Assembly: GCA_963768165.1 (NCBI GenBank)
Contig: CAVYHJ010000002.1
Location: 62,001-126,000, forward strand
Source of the DNA: CAVYHJ01 sp963768165 [NCBI: uncultured bacterium]
GTDB lineage: Bacteria; UBP4; UBA4092
Reading direction: 5' to 3'
DNA: 64,000 nucleotides
The notes under the pieces are model-generated. The model made no database searches, was not told where the DNA came from, and saw only the letters and a list, made by a program, of their open reading frames with translations. Below, one piece after another: positions 35,337-43,841 of this stretch; position 1 is the first letter of the stretch; every line of letters starts with the position of its first letter. A program made the translations under genes and the position numbers.

Positions 35337-35800
35337 TGAAAAAAAATAATAAGTACAGAAAATACCTGATGCAAGATATACCTATTGGTCAAGCAATTCG
35401 TCTCTTTGGACCGTTAACTATAGGAATTTTTGGGTTTATGGCATTAGGTTTTCATACTATTGGGGAATTATATATATATTTCGTTTTGGGTCGAAATATA
35501 AATTGGGAGGACTATTGGCAACTTAATGTTCTTATAGCTATTTTCATTTTTATTGGTATAAAATATTCATTTGCGCATTGGAGATTAATTCTTGTAACAT
35601 GGTTGATTTTTATAATATTTGGAGCAGGTTCAATCCTTCATTTTCTTTTTGATTATTATGATTATTATTTTAATAAGATACCTTTCAATCTCCACAGAGA
35701 TTTAATAAATTTATCTATAGGAGCGCCACTTGTTGTACATGGTTATTATTGGAGGTATCTTCACAATCGGAAAAAACGGCAAAATGAGCATTTAAATTGA
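35336..35800 (+). CDS. small polytopic membrane protein, candidate immunity protein for the Rhs tip
   Basis: The ATG at 35336 overlaps the Rhs stop by one base (TAATG), so translation is coupled. The 154-residue product has four hydrophobic segments (about residues 22-50, 62-80, 86-108 and 128-142) and a lysine/arginine-rich end. Its DNA is A+T-rich like the Rhs tip. The position right after a variable tip, plus small size, is what is expected of an immunity gene of a polymorphic toxin. No family is recognised. If it is the immunity protein, the toxin probably acts on membranes. Confidence 0.65.
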   Translation: MKKNNKYRKYLMQDIPIGQAIRLFGPLTIGIFGFMALGFHTIGELYIYFVLGRNINWEDYWQLNVLIAIFIFIGIKYSFAHWRLILVTWLIFIIFGAGSILHFLFDYYDYYFNKIPFNLHRDLINLSIGAPLVVHGYYWRYLHNRKKRQNEHLN

Positions 35801-35814
35801 AAGAATAATTCTGT

Positions 35815-36084
35815 GTGTTCTATGATTGGGATACGGAAAATCGCTTGATTTTGGCAGTTAATGGGAGTGTGACCGTGCAATTGAATTATGATGTCTTTGG
35901 TAGACGCACCCAAAAGATTATGGGGACCAGCACCACCCAATATGATTTTATTGGATTGGATGACCAGTTGAGACGTTCCAATAGTACGACCAGCCAGTTA
36001 GAGACGACATGCAATGTCTATACCCTGACCGGAGGGATGATTGGGCAGATTGCGGATCAAAGTGGGCAATGCCCACTTTGCTAA
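35815..36084 (+). pseudogene. orphan Rhs core fragment (displaced)
   Basis: The 89-codon frame repeats the Rhs core of 34293-34500 almost word for word (TENRLILAVNGSVTVQLNYD, YDVFGRRTQKIMGTST, TLTGGMIGQ). It then ends abruptly in the CAAAGTGGGC palindrome at 36058. A small insertion (QLETTCN) distinguishes it from copy A. Such headless fragments are typical of Rhs loci that swap tips by recombination. Confidence 0.8.
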
Positions 36085-36291
36085 CGATAATGAAATCAAT
36101 CTCTTTTCAAAGTCGTCCTGTGCGACTCTGAAAATTATCTTCCATGCAGATAATTTATTCAGGAATCCGCGAAAAGAATACTAAAGTGTCGCTCTAAGCG
36201 ACACTTATTCCACCATCTCATGGGAATCCCAGGCGTGCCAATTTGGCATTCTGGAATGGAGAACGAGCGGAATTAAGAATTTCAATTCCGC
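36058..36291. repeat. cluster of diverse hairpins
   Basis: At least five palindromes follow one another. CAAAGTGGGC-AAT-GCCCACTTTG (36058-36080). TTTTCA/TGAAAA plus AGTCG/CGACT with one mismatch (36104-36134). AAATTATCT-N7-AGATAATTT (36132-36156). AAGTGTCGCT-CTA-AGCGACACTT (36184-36206). GCGGAATT-N9-AATTCCGC (36267-36291). Arms differ in sequence, but the GCGGAATT pair recurs at 63669-63693. No gene lies here. Confidence 0.75.
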
Positions 36292-36308
36292 TTCCCATCA
36301 GAACCTTG

Positions 36309-36378
36309 CAGATAGAAAATCGACTAATTCTGGCTATCAATGGGAGTGTGACGGTGCAATTGAATTATGATGTGATTG
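36309..36378 (+). pseudogene. third, very short Rhs core remnant
   Basis: AGAAAATCGACTAATTCTGG through TGAATTATGATGT matches the start of the Rhs repeat copies at 34300-34370 and 35829-35900 (ENRLILAINGSVTVQLNYDV), then diverges. It is a leftover of the same recombination history. Confidence 0.75.
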
Positions 36379-36451
36379 AAAAACGTTTGAATGATTTCTC
36401 CTATCTCCTCCCCAGTTAACTTGAAACTTGAAACTTTAAACTTTCTCTTTT

Positions 36452-36513
36452 TCAAGTCAACCAGAAAAAACTGGCAAGGTAAAGTATAATCATTGGCGGT
36501 TTTAGTAAGGAAT
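36452..36513 (+). repeat. promoter-like repeat, copy A (near-duplicate of the sequence before the lipoprotein gene)
   Basis: By eye, about 55 of 62 positions match 40665-40727, including ACTGGCAA, GTATAATCATTGGC and GTTTTAG-AAGGAAT. Copy B carries the -10 and Shine-Dalgarno sequence of the lipoprotein gene at 40731. Copy A is followed by no open frame. The two copies flank the 4.1 kb holding the GGDEF/STAND gene. Confidence 0.8.
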
Positions 36514-36615
36514 TATCCCAAGTGTCATAAGTCTTTTGCGTTTTTTGGGTTAAACTCTTTCTCTCGATTCACCTGTCAAGAAAAATCGAATTCCCCGGAC
36601 AAGTATATAAATCGG

Positions 36616-39600
36616 TTAGGAAGTTCTTTTGGTGATGGGCTCTAAAGCATAAGAAATAGCTTGCTTCATGGATAAAGCACGGCCTTTTTCCCAGGTAGAT
36701 TCAAAGGTGGTTTTATCCAGAAGGGAACGAGTGGTAGTTATACGTTGTTGATAATCGGCTTGATCTGTCATCGCTAACATCCCACCACAAGCTTTGAATA
36801 ATAAATCTGCAGCACCGAGTAATTTCGCTGCCCTGATGGGTTGGTTTTCTCCTATTGCGGCTCCTGCCAACCCTTCCAGGCAAAGAGCAATAATCAATTG
36901 AGATGACCCTCCCTGGCTTTGACATATATCCAGGGTTTCGGTATACAACTTTCGGGCTTTCAAATACTTTTTTTGATATAATGCGACTTCTCCCTGACTA
37001 CGAAGGGTCCATATTAGAGGGCCTCTATCATTGCTTTGACGGGCTATTTGAGCACTTTCTTCATACAGTTCAGAAGCATGTTTATAATCTCCCTGGTAAC
37101 GTGCAACTTCCCCCAAATCATTCAAGGTATAAGCAATCCCTCTCTTATGACCCAATTTCCGGCAGAATTCCAAGTATTGATTATAAAGGTTGTTTGCTCT
37201 TTCATAATCCTGTCTGGACCGGGCAAACTCCGCTATATTAATAATGGCATAGGAAATCCCGTCTTTATCGTCCAATTCTTTTGCTATGGCAAGTTGTGCT
37301 TCTAATAATTTTACCGTTTGATCATATTCCCCGCGGTATCTTGCTATTTGTCCCAAACGGAGATAAGACTGAGCTATCCCTTTTTTATCTTCTTCTTCTT
37401 TGCAAAGAGTTAAACTTTCCTGACACATTTCCCAGGCTTTATCATGCTCTCCTCGAACAATGGTATAGACCCAACCCAGTTCTCTGAGAACTGTTGCGAT
37501 ACCTAATTTATTCCTCAATTCCCGGTAAAGAACCAAGCTTTCTTCTAATAATGCGGTAGCTTGACCCAATTCTTGCAAGGCTATATACATTCGACCCAAG
37601 ACTTGAAGGATATCCGCCATGTTGAGTTTATCATTATGTTTTCGGCATTGAGCCAAGCTTTCTTTTAACAAAGAAATCGGTTCTTCTCGATTCCCTTGAA
37701 GCCAGATTAATTGGCCCAACCATCGAGAAATCCTTATATTAAGTTGTTTTTCTACATCGGTTGGTTGCCCTTGCTTGAGAAAAGATTCCAACCAGGACCG
37801 GCCTTCCTGCCAATATCCCCGGACTTCCCAGAAGGGACCCAAGGCTACTCCTAGTCGCTGGCCTATTTCCTTATTGCCAGTCTTTTGTGCCCAAATTAAT
37901 GCCGTACGCAGGTTTGGATATTCTTTTTCCAGGATGTCCAACCATTCTTTTTGCCGGGGTCCACTCAATTCCAGTTCGGCTTTTTCAGCCAAACTTAAAT
38001 AATAGTTTGCATGATATTGTTGGAGATCCGTCTCTTCTCCACTCTCTTTCAGTTTTTCCAAGGCAAATTCCCGGATGGTTCCCAACATCACATATCGTTG
38101 ATCCTGTTTGTCAATCAGACTTTTATCAACCAAGGATTGTAGCCTGACTCTCAAATTTGAATTATTATTCTCTTTTATTGTACAAACGGATTCGATAGCT
38201 TCCAAGGTTGCTCCACCTATAAATATTCCCAACCGAATGAACAATTTCTGTTCATCCCCTGATAGTAGATGATATCCCCATTCCATGGTACCCCGAAGCG
38301 TTTGTTGGCGGGAGGCGACATCCCTTGGACCAACACTCAAAAATGACAACTTGTTGACTTGTTCCAACATCTCCTGAATGGTAAATTCACGGGTTCGGGC
38401 GGCGGCCAACTCAATGGCCAAGGGTAATCCATCCAAACTCTTACATAATTGGGCAATGGATATCTTGTTCTCCTCGGTTAATGCAAAATCATACTGAATG
38501 GATTGTGCGCGGGTTACAAATAAGCTGACAGCGGCTTCCTCGGTCAATACAGGGATTTGATAGATACTTTCTCCGGATATTCGTAATACCTCCCGACTGG
38601 TAACAATGAGTTTTAACTTTGGGGAGGTATTTAATAATTCATTTAATATCGGTGAGGCACTGATGACTTGTTCAAAATTATCAATCACCAGCAGCATCTG
38701 TCGGTCACGCAGGTATTCCTTGAGGGATTCTAAAATGGTCTTCCCCCCGATTTCCTTGATCTCCAGGATTTTGGCAATAGTCGCAGGTACTAATTCAGGT
38801 TCGACAATCGTAGCCAGGGGAATCTCGAATATCCCATCTTCGAATTCAGCCAATCGGGACATGGCAATTTGCAGGGCTAACCGGGTTTTACCAATGCCGC
38901 CAGGACCTACAATAGTCAGCAATCGAGATCGATCCAGCCGTGCATTGGCTTGTTGTAATTCTGTATCCCGACCAATAAATTCAGTAATCAATGCCGGAAG
39001 ATTGTGGTGTATGGTTTTCTCATATTCTTTTAATATTGCGGTGGTATAGGTGGAATCAAGCGCCCATTCTTTTTCACTGGTTTCTTGAAGTTTTCCTTGT
39101 GAAATTAAGTCTTTCAAAGTATGTTGAATGATACTGGGGATACCATGAGTCTTTTTATGCAGCCAATTAACAAATTCTATAGGTGGTTCCCAATGCAACA
39201 TATTCCGTAAAAAAATCCGTAATCCTTCAGTACCTAAAGGGTTCAATTCAATGGTTACTTTCAATGGGAGATCACAATTCATCAATGTCCGCGTATATTG
39301 TGGAACAGTACTATAGATAATCGCCTGACAGGGGTATGTTCCAAAGATTATCCATTGACGTAGCAACTCAAAGGAAGAATAATCCAACACCGTCAGATTA
39401 TCTATAACGAAAAGAATACCCGAATAGGACTGATTCTTGATGATTGTTTCAAACCTTTTTTCCAAGGCTTTTAAATCGACTGGGGGACTGAGATGTTCCA
39501 ATCCTTGTATCATCAATAAAGTTCCATAGGGCCTGCTATGAAGAGTACGGCTATCACTAAGATTGATAACCCAATATCCCAGCAAATGCGCGATATTTGA

Positions 39601-40320
39601 CACTTGTGCCAGAAAACGGGTACGACCTGTACCCGCTTCTCCTTCTACGCTCAATATACCCCGGCGTGCCTCGGGTAAGTTTTTAAAAAATTGTTGCAGT
39701 GTTTCAAGTTCCCTTTCTCGTTCGATAAGTCGTGTATCTGTTTCCTCCGGTAATAGACCGAAAGGTTGGGTTTCATCATGGGTTATCACTTGACCACGTC
39801 CCCGTCGTTTGGCTATGGATGTCCGGCGGTCTGCTGTTTTTAATAGGTCTTCCCCACTGAGCGCATCCTGTGGATAACTCGCTATGCCGATACTTAAGGA
39901 CAGGGTCAGAGGGGGATCTCCTACAAAGGGGATTTCCCGCATTTTTTCCAAGATTCGCTGAGCGACTCGAGGAGCTTGGTCCGACGGAGTATTGGGGAGT
40001 AACAATAGAAACTCATCCCCACCGTAACGAAAAAATAAATCAGTACCTCGGATTAGGTCATAAATTCGATCCGTCAATTCTCTTAATACCTGGTCTCCCC
40101 GGACATGACCATAGGCATCATTGATACTTTTAAAATAATCCAAATCGATAAAACAAACGGATAAGGGAACACCATAACGTTGGGCTCGTTCTACTTCCTG
40201 CCTAAACAGAGATTGCATCAGTTCGCGGGAATAAGCTCCGGTTACAGGATCGCGGATTAAAGGAAGAACATTAGAGGTATTGGATACAGTCATCCTTTCA
40301 CTTGGAATATCCATTTTCAT
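36616..40320 (-). CDS. GGDEF diguanylate cyclase fused to AAA/NB-ARC STAND ATPase and TPR domain
   Basis: A 1234-residue multidomain protein. Residues 20-180 are a GGDEF domain with intact active site RYGGDEFLLLLP (100-104), substrate loop FIDLDYFKSINDAYGH, and the product-inhibition site RGTD (91-94) at the correct five-residue distance. A first P-loop ATPase follows (Walker A GEAGTGRT 227-234, Walker B GILFVIDN 301-308). An NB-ARC/AfsR-like second one comes next (Walker A GPGGIGKT 472-479, Walker B LLVIDNFEQ about 540, SREVLRI sensor). From about residue 770 onward there are many TPR repeats. No DNA-binding domain is visible. It resembles MalT/AfsR-type STAND regulators with the DNA-binding end replaced by a cyclase. 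No signal or membrane segment: cytoplasmic. Confidence 0.9.
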   Translation of the reverse strand: MKMDIPSERMTVSNTSNVLPLIRDPVTGAYSRELMQSLFRQEVERAQRYGVPLSVCFIDLDYFKSINDAYGHVRGDQVLRELTDRIYDLIRGTDLFFRYGGDEFLLLLPNTPSDQAPRVAQRILEKMREIPFVGDPPLTLSLSIGIASYPQDALSGEDLLKTADRRTSIAKRRGRGQVITHDETQPFGLLPEETDTRLIERERELETLQQFFKNLPEARRGILSVEGEAGTGRTRFLAQVSNIAHLLGYWVINLSDSRTLHSRPYGTLLMIQGLEHLSPPVDLKALEKRFETIIKNQSYSGILFVIDNLTVLDYSSFELLRQWIIFGTYPCQAIIYSTVPQYTRTLMNCDLPLKVTIELNPLGTEGLRIFLRNMLHWEPPIEFVNWLHKKTHGIPSIIQHTLKDLISQGKLQETSEKEWALDSTYTTAILKEYEKTIHHNLPALITEFIGRDTELQQANARLDRSRLLTIVGPGGIGKTRLALQIAMSRLAEFEDGIFEIPLATIVEPELVPATIAKILEIKEIGGKTILESLKEYLRDRQMLLVIDNFEQVISASPILNELLNTSPKLKLIVTSREVLRISGESIYQIPVLTEEAAVSLFVTRAQSIQYDFALTEENKISIAQLCKSLDGLPLAIELAAARTREFTIQEMLEQVNKLSFLSVGPRDVASRQQTLRGTMEWGYHLLSGDEQKLFIRLGIFIGGATLEAIESVCTIKENNNSNLRVRLQSLVDKSLIDKQDQRYVMLGTIREFALEKLKESGEETDLQQYHANYYLSLAEKAELELSGPRQKEWLDILEKEYPNLRTALIWAQKTGNKEIGQRLGVALGPFWEVRGYWQEGRSWLESFLKQGQPTDVEKQLNIRISRWLGQLIWLQGNREEPISLLKESLAQCRKHNDKLNMADILQVLGRMYIALQELGQATALLEESLVLYRELRNKLGIATVLRELGWVYTIVRGEHDKAWEMCQESLTLCKEEEDKKGIAQSYLRLGQIARYRGEYDQTVKLLEAQLAIAKELDDKDGISYAIINIAEFARSRQDYERANNLYNQYLEFCRKLGHKRGIAYTLNDLGEVARYQGDYKHASELYEESAQIARQSNDRGPLIWTLRSQGEVALYQKKYLKARKLYTETLDICQSQGGSSQLIIALCLEGLAGAAIGENQPIRAAKLLGAADLLFKACGGMLAMTDQADYQQRITTTRSLLDKTTFESTWEKGRALSMKQAISYALEPITKRTS

Positions 40321-40730
40321 ATATTACCTTAATTCAATACTTTATATCAAGGTTTTGAATTATACTCTTCAATAATTGATGTATTAACATATTTATAATT
40401 ACGTAAATCTAACGTGAAAATGACCGATGCAATATAATTTTCAAAATTTAAAATCAATGTATATCTACCACATTTCGAGCATTTATTAATCAATTCGTTG
40501 GTTTAAAAATTTCTTTCATAGATGTTCTAAGCAGCTATTCTTTTTATTAAGAATAGTAAAAGTATTCTTTTTTAAAATAGGTTATCACCTTGGTAATTTA
40601 TCTTATGTGCTATGATTACTAAATTATTTTATTCGTGTGGTTCTTTTATTAACCGGTTATTCATTCATGTAAACCAGACAAAAACTGGCAAAGTAAGGTA
40701 TAATCATTGGCAGTTTTAGAAAGGAATGCT
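40321..40730. other. A+T-rich intergenic region between divergent GGDEF/STAND and lipoprotein genes
   Basis: Four hundred bases with no open frame of note. It must contain the promoters of both flanking genes. The promoter-like repeat copy B occupies the last 66 bases. No clear operator palindrome was found. Confidence 0.55.
40665..40727 (+). promoter_or_regulatory. promoter region of the lipoprotein gene (repeat copy B)
   Basis: It contains a perfect TATAAT in AGGTATAATCATTGG and the Shine-Dalgarno AAAGGAAT before the ATG at 40731. No good TTGACA is visible at 17 bases. A small CCAG/CTGG inverted pair lies upstream. A near-copy lies at 36452-36513. Confidence 0.6.
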
Positions 40731-41381
40731 ATGAATCAAAAATTAACTCATGTTCTCCTCAGTATCAGTTTGGTTTCCATCTCATTGGTGGGATGTACAT
40801 CTATTCCCACCCCTGCTCCATCTATTTTACCAAATACCACTTTGGTTCCCGGCCGGGTTGTGGAAGAACCCCCACCCAAATCTATCTTTGACCGGATTCG
40901 ATTTGCTAATGTCCGGCAGGTACAGGGTTTTCGTGAACATGAAGGAAATCCTTTATTAGATAAATCTATGCATATATTTAATATTTGGACTGTAGACAGT
41001 TTTCTTGGAATGAATTCTGTAACCTATACCGCTGTCCATGGGAAGATGGGATTGTTTACCTCGCTCTCCTCAGACCAAAAGGAAATTATTAGACTCTTAG
41101 GGTATCCCGACGATATTCGGCATTTTAAAACTATACGAAATAGCCCAATTGACGAATGGCTTTATGAAGACAAGGATTATCAAATCCAGTTTAAAGAAGG
41201 ACGGCTGGTTTACTTTGCATCAATTGACCAACAAGCCAAAACTGTGTTGAAGTATGGTCAACCTAATGAAATCATGGTTAGGACGACAAATGATGACAGG
41301 CAACATGAAGTCTACTGGTATCAGCTGCAAAATACAATGATTCTTTTTCAAGACGGAAAACTAGTAGGAATTAGTCAATAA
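40731..41381 (+). CDS. lipoprotein of unknown function
   Basis: The start at 40731 follows AAAGGAAT. The 216-residue protein has a lipoprotein signal peptide, MNQKLTHVLLSISLVSISLVGC, with lipobox LVGC. A Pro-rich linker follows (TSIPTPAPSILP). The C-terminal part has repeated short units of the type LLGYPDDIRHFKTIR, LKYGQPNEIMVRTTNDDRQ and DEWLYEDKDYQIQFKEGRL, which resemble small SmpA/BamE-like strand-helix folds. Its role is unknown. It is probably anchored in the outer membrane or in the periplasmic face of the inner membrane. Confidence 0.75.
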   Translation: MNQKLTHVLLSISLVSISLVGCTSIPTPAPSILPNTTLVPGRVVEEPPPKSIFDRIRFANVRQVQGFREHEGNPLLDKSMHIFNIWTVDSFLGMNSVTYTAVHGKMGLFTSLSSDQKEIIRLLGYPDDIRHFKTIRNSPIDEWLYEDKDYQIQFKEGRLVYFASIDQQAKTVLKYGQPNEIMVRTTNDDRQHEVYWYQLQNTMILFQDGKLVGISQ

Positions 41382-41484
41382 GGAGTCCTTTGAATCCTAC
41401 CGGTTTAATTCGTCAGGTATGTTCTTGCACTATTCACACAATGCAGTTTCCGGTATACTATTCAAAAACTTAAAAGGAGAGTGG

Positions 41485-41895
41485 ATGCGGATTGCCTCTA
41501 AAATTTCATTAATTGTAATTATTTTAGGTTCATTTATAATTACGGAAGGATGCGGCGGACAAATGCCATCCTTTCTAAAAATCGTGCATTGGAAAAAAAA
41601 GAAATCTCCTACGGATTTGGCCGTGGACCATTATGAACAAGGCCAAAAATATGAAGCCGCCGGGAACCGAGATAAGGCAATTGAAGAATTTGAAACAGCA
41701 CAAAAATTATCTCCCCGTCCCATTGTGTATTATAAATTAGGTTTGTTATATGCTGCCAAAGGACAATATGATTTGGCGCGTGCCGATTTTCAAAAAGCGG
41801 TGGATTTGAGTCCAACCTTTGTGGAAGCAAAGAAAGAACTGGCGACTTTGCCTGCCAATACTCCACCCGTGTCGACAGATACAACCGGGAAATAA
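41485..41895 (+). CDS. TPR lipoprotein
   Basis: I start at the ATG at 41485, after AAAGGAGAG, rather than at the distal 41419. The 136-residue protein has a lipoprotein signal, MRIASKISLIVIILGSFIIT, followed by EGC. Three tetratricopeptide units follow (AVDHYEQGQKYEAAGNRDKA, VYYKLGLLYAAKGQYDLA, DFQKAVDLSPTFVEAKKE). A short Thr/Pro tail ends it. TPRs mediate protein contacts, and the partner is unknown. It is convergent with the LptF/LptG-type gene. Confidence 0.82.
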   Translation: MRIASKISLIVIILGSFIITEGCGGQMPSFLKIVHWKKKKSPTDLAVDHYEQGQKYEAAGNRDKAIEEFETAQKLSPRPIVYYKLGLLYAAKGQYDLARADFQKAVDLSPTFVEAKKELATLPANTPPVSTDTTGK

Positions 41896-41900
41896 TACGC

Positions 41901-42992
41901 TCAGGATAACACTTTCTTCAACCGGTATACGCCCCATATTCCCAATGTGATATTGGCAACCCACGCACTCCATAAGGGAGAAATAATTCCCGACCGACCT
42001 AGAGTCAGGCCATACTGCGATAAAATAATATATAATACCGCCAACAAAATCGCCCAGGCAAATCCTGACGCTGCCTGGGTGCGTGTCATGACTAATCCAT
42101 ATCCCAACCCAATAAGCGCAAGAATCACAGGTCCTAGTATATTCGCAAATCGTAAGTAATAATATGTGGAAGATTCGCGGGTATCCAACCCTCCTTGCCG
42201 CAATAAAATAACATGCTCCCGCAATTGACGGGTATTCATTTCTTCGGGTCGTTGCGCGACCTGGATAAAATCCTTGGGAGCAAAAGTCATTTCAAATACC
42301 TGCTTGGGTTTTGTAACTTCTTTTATCAGATTCTGTTGGCTATCGTAAAACCGTTCCCGTAACCCTTCTACAATCCACTGCCGGTTTTTCGAATCCCATG
42401 CGGCATGTTGGATATATGCCTCGGACTGAATTCTGCTGCATGTTGAATTCAATTTTAAAACATGGATATAATTTAAAAATTTGGCTTCCGGCCCCATCAA
42501 TCCAATACTGTAAAATTCACCCGATGGGCCCCGTAACCAAGTTTGTTCCTCGGCCACATATCCGCTGGAGGATTGTCGATCAATTTTGACGAGTTTGATG
42601 GATTTGGCTTTTTGAGTTGTCCCGGGTGCAACATATTCGTTCACACTCCAGTACATTAGGGAAATCGCCAGTGCGGTACACAATACCACAAACACCAACC
42701 GCATTTGGGAAATTCCGCTGGCTTGAATGGCTATCAATTCATGGTGCAGATTCAAAGTCAATAATAAAACCAATACAGAAATGACGATTGAGAGGGGTAC
42801 AATCCGGGTCAGGGAAGCCGGAATCAGGTATATCAAATATTCCAACACAATCTTTGCCGGGACATGAGATTTGGCTATCGTTTCCAGTTGGTCAACATAT
42901 TTTAATAACAACACCAGTATGATCATCATGAATAACGTGACCGATAGAAATACCAAAAAGGTTTTGAGAATATAGCGGTCTAATATTTTCAT
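41901..42992 (-). CDS. LptF/LptG-family permease
   Basis: Inner-membrane permease of the lipopolysaccharide (or related glycolipid) transport system. The 363-residue protein has the family start MKILDRYILKTFLVFLSVTL, six membrane segments (three at each end), and a periplasmic beta-rich region in between (residues about 120-270; the GFAWAI and LGYGLV segments follow). Only one of the two usual paralogues is present, and the ATPase LptB is not adjacent. It lies 12 bases after cdsA on the same strand. Confidence 0.88.
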   Translation of the reverse strand: MKILDRYILKTFLVFLSVTLFMMIILVLLLKYVDQLETIAKSHVPAKIVLEYLIYLIPASLTRIVPLSIVISVLVLLLTLNLHHELIAIQASGISQMRLVFVVLCTALAISLMYWSVNEYVAPGTTQKAKSIKLVKIDRQSSSGYVAEEQTWLRGPSGEFYSIGLMGPEAKFLNYIHVLKLNSTCSRIQSEAYIQHAAWDSKNRQWIVEGLRERFYDSQQNLIKEVTKPKQVFEMTFAPKDFIQVAQRPEEMNTRQLREHVILLRQGGLDTRESSTYYYLRFANILGPVILALIGLGYGLVMTRTQAASGFAWAILLAVLYIILSQYGLTLGRSGIISPLWSAWVANITLGIWGVYRLKKVLS

Positions 42993-43004
42993 AATTCTGA
43001 AGGA

Positions 43005-43841
43005 TTATAACAAGATTTGTGTTGCAAAATAAAATGCCGGTACGGTAAATAATAAACTATCAACAATATCCAGTATTCCACCATGCCCGGTATACGTATT
43101 CCCAGAATCTTTCACACCCGCTTGGCGTTTTAAAACAGATTCCACTAAATCACCCAGAACTCCAATCGTTGTTATTACTAGCGTCAACCACAAATTCGTG
43201 AAAAAAGAGAATCTAAAATGGAAATGATGTGACAGGATAATATGACGGGTAATTCCAGCCGCCAAAAGACTCGTAATAATTCCGCCTATCAATCCTTCGA
43301 CAGTTTTACCGGGACTGATTGAGGGACACAATTTGTGTTTCCCAATCACCGAACCGATTAAATAGGCGCCAATATCGCAAAACCAGGTAACTACGATTAG
43401 CCAAATAATGTACCAGGCTCCTAACTCTAATTGCCGTAGATTTAATAATAAAGAAAAAGGCCAGCCAACATATAATAACCCCAATATAGTTACCCCGCTG
43501 TTTGCAAAAAATGAAGGTGTTGAACCGCAGGAAGATAAAAGATAAGTTATAAAACCTCCCAATAAAATCATCCAAAGAAGAAGAGGAAAAGAAAATGTGA
43601 AATAAATTGGATAAATTGTATAGACTAAAAAAACCATATAAAACACATACCCCAATGTGTCAAATGGCTGGTATCCCGTTTTCCTCATCAAGCCGTAAAA
43701 CTCATATAAAGCCCACAATCCGGCGCTCGCCAGTAGAATGGGAAAAATAAAGGTGTGCTCAAAAAATAAAGCGTAAACAAAAAGAGGAACAAAAATAACC
43801 GTACTTAAAATACGCAAAAAAAGTTCTTTGGTACGGCTCAT
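43005..43841 (-). CDS. cdsA: phosphatidate cytidylyltransferase CdsA
   Basis: This enzyme makes CDP-diacylglycerol from phosphatidate and CTP. I start at the ATG at 43841 (MSRTKELFLRIL), which overlaps the uppS stop by four bases; the longer reading frame into uppS is a shadow. The 278-residue protein is polytopic. The C-terminal signature SVLKRQAGVKDSGN...TGHGGILDIVDS is intact in outline, but the usual PGHGGILDRxDS has two changes: Pro to Thr and Arg to Ile. It belongs to the frr-uppS-cdsA cluster. Confidence 0.88.
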   Translation of the reverse strand: MSRTKELFLRILSTVIFVPLFVYALFFEHTFIFPILLASAGLWALYEFYGLMRKTGYQPFDTLGYVFYMVFLVYTIYPIYFTFSFPLLLWMILLGGFITYLLSSCGSTPSFFANSGVTILGLLYVGWPFSLLLNLRQLELGAWYIIWLIVVTWFCDIGAYLIGSVIGKHKLCPSISPGKTVEGLIGGIITSLLAAGITRHIILSHHFHFRFSFFTNLWLTLVITTIGVLGDLVESVLKRQAGVKDSGNTYTGHGGILDIVDSLLFTVPAFYFATQILL

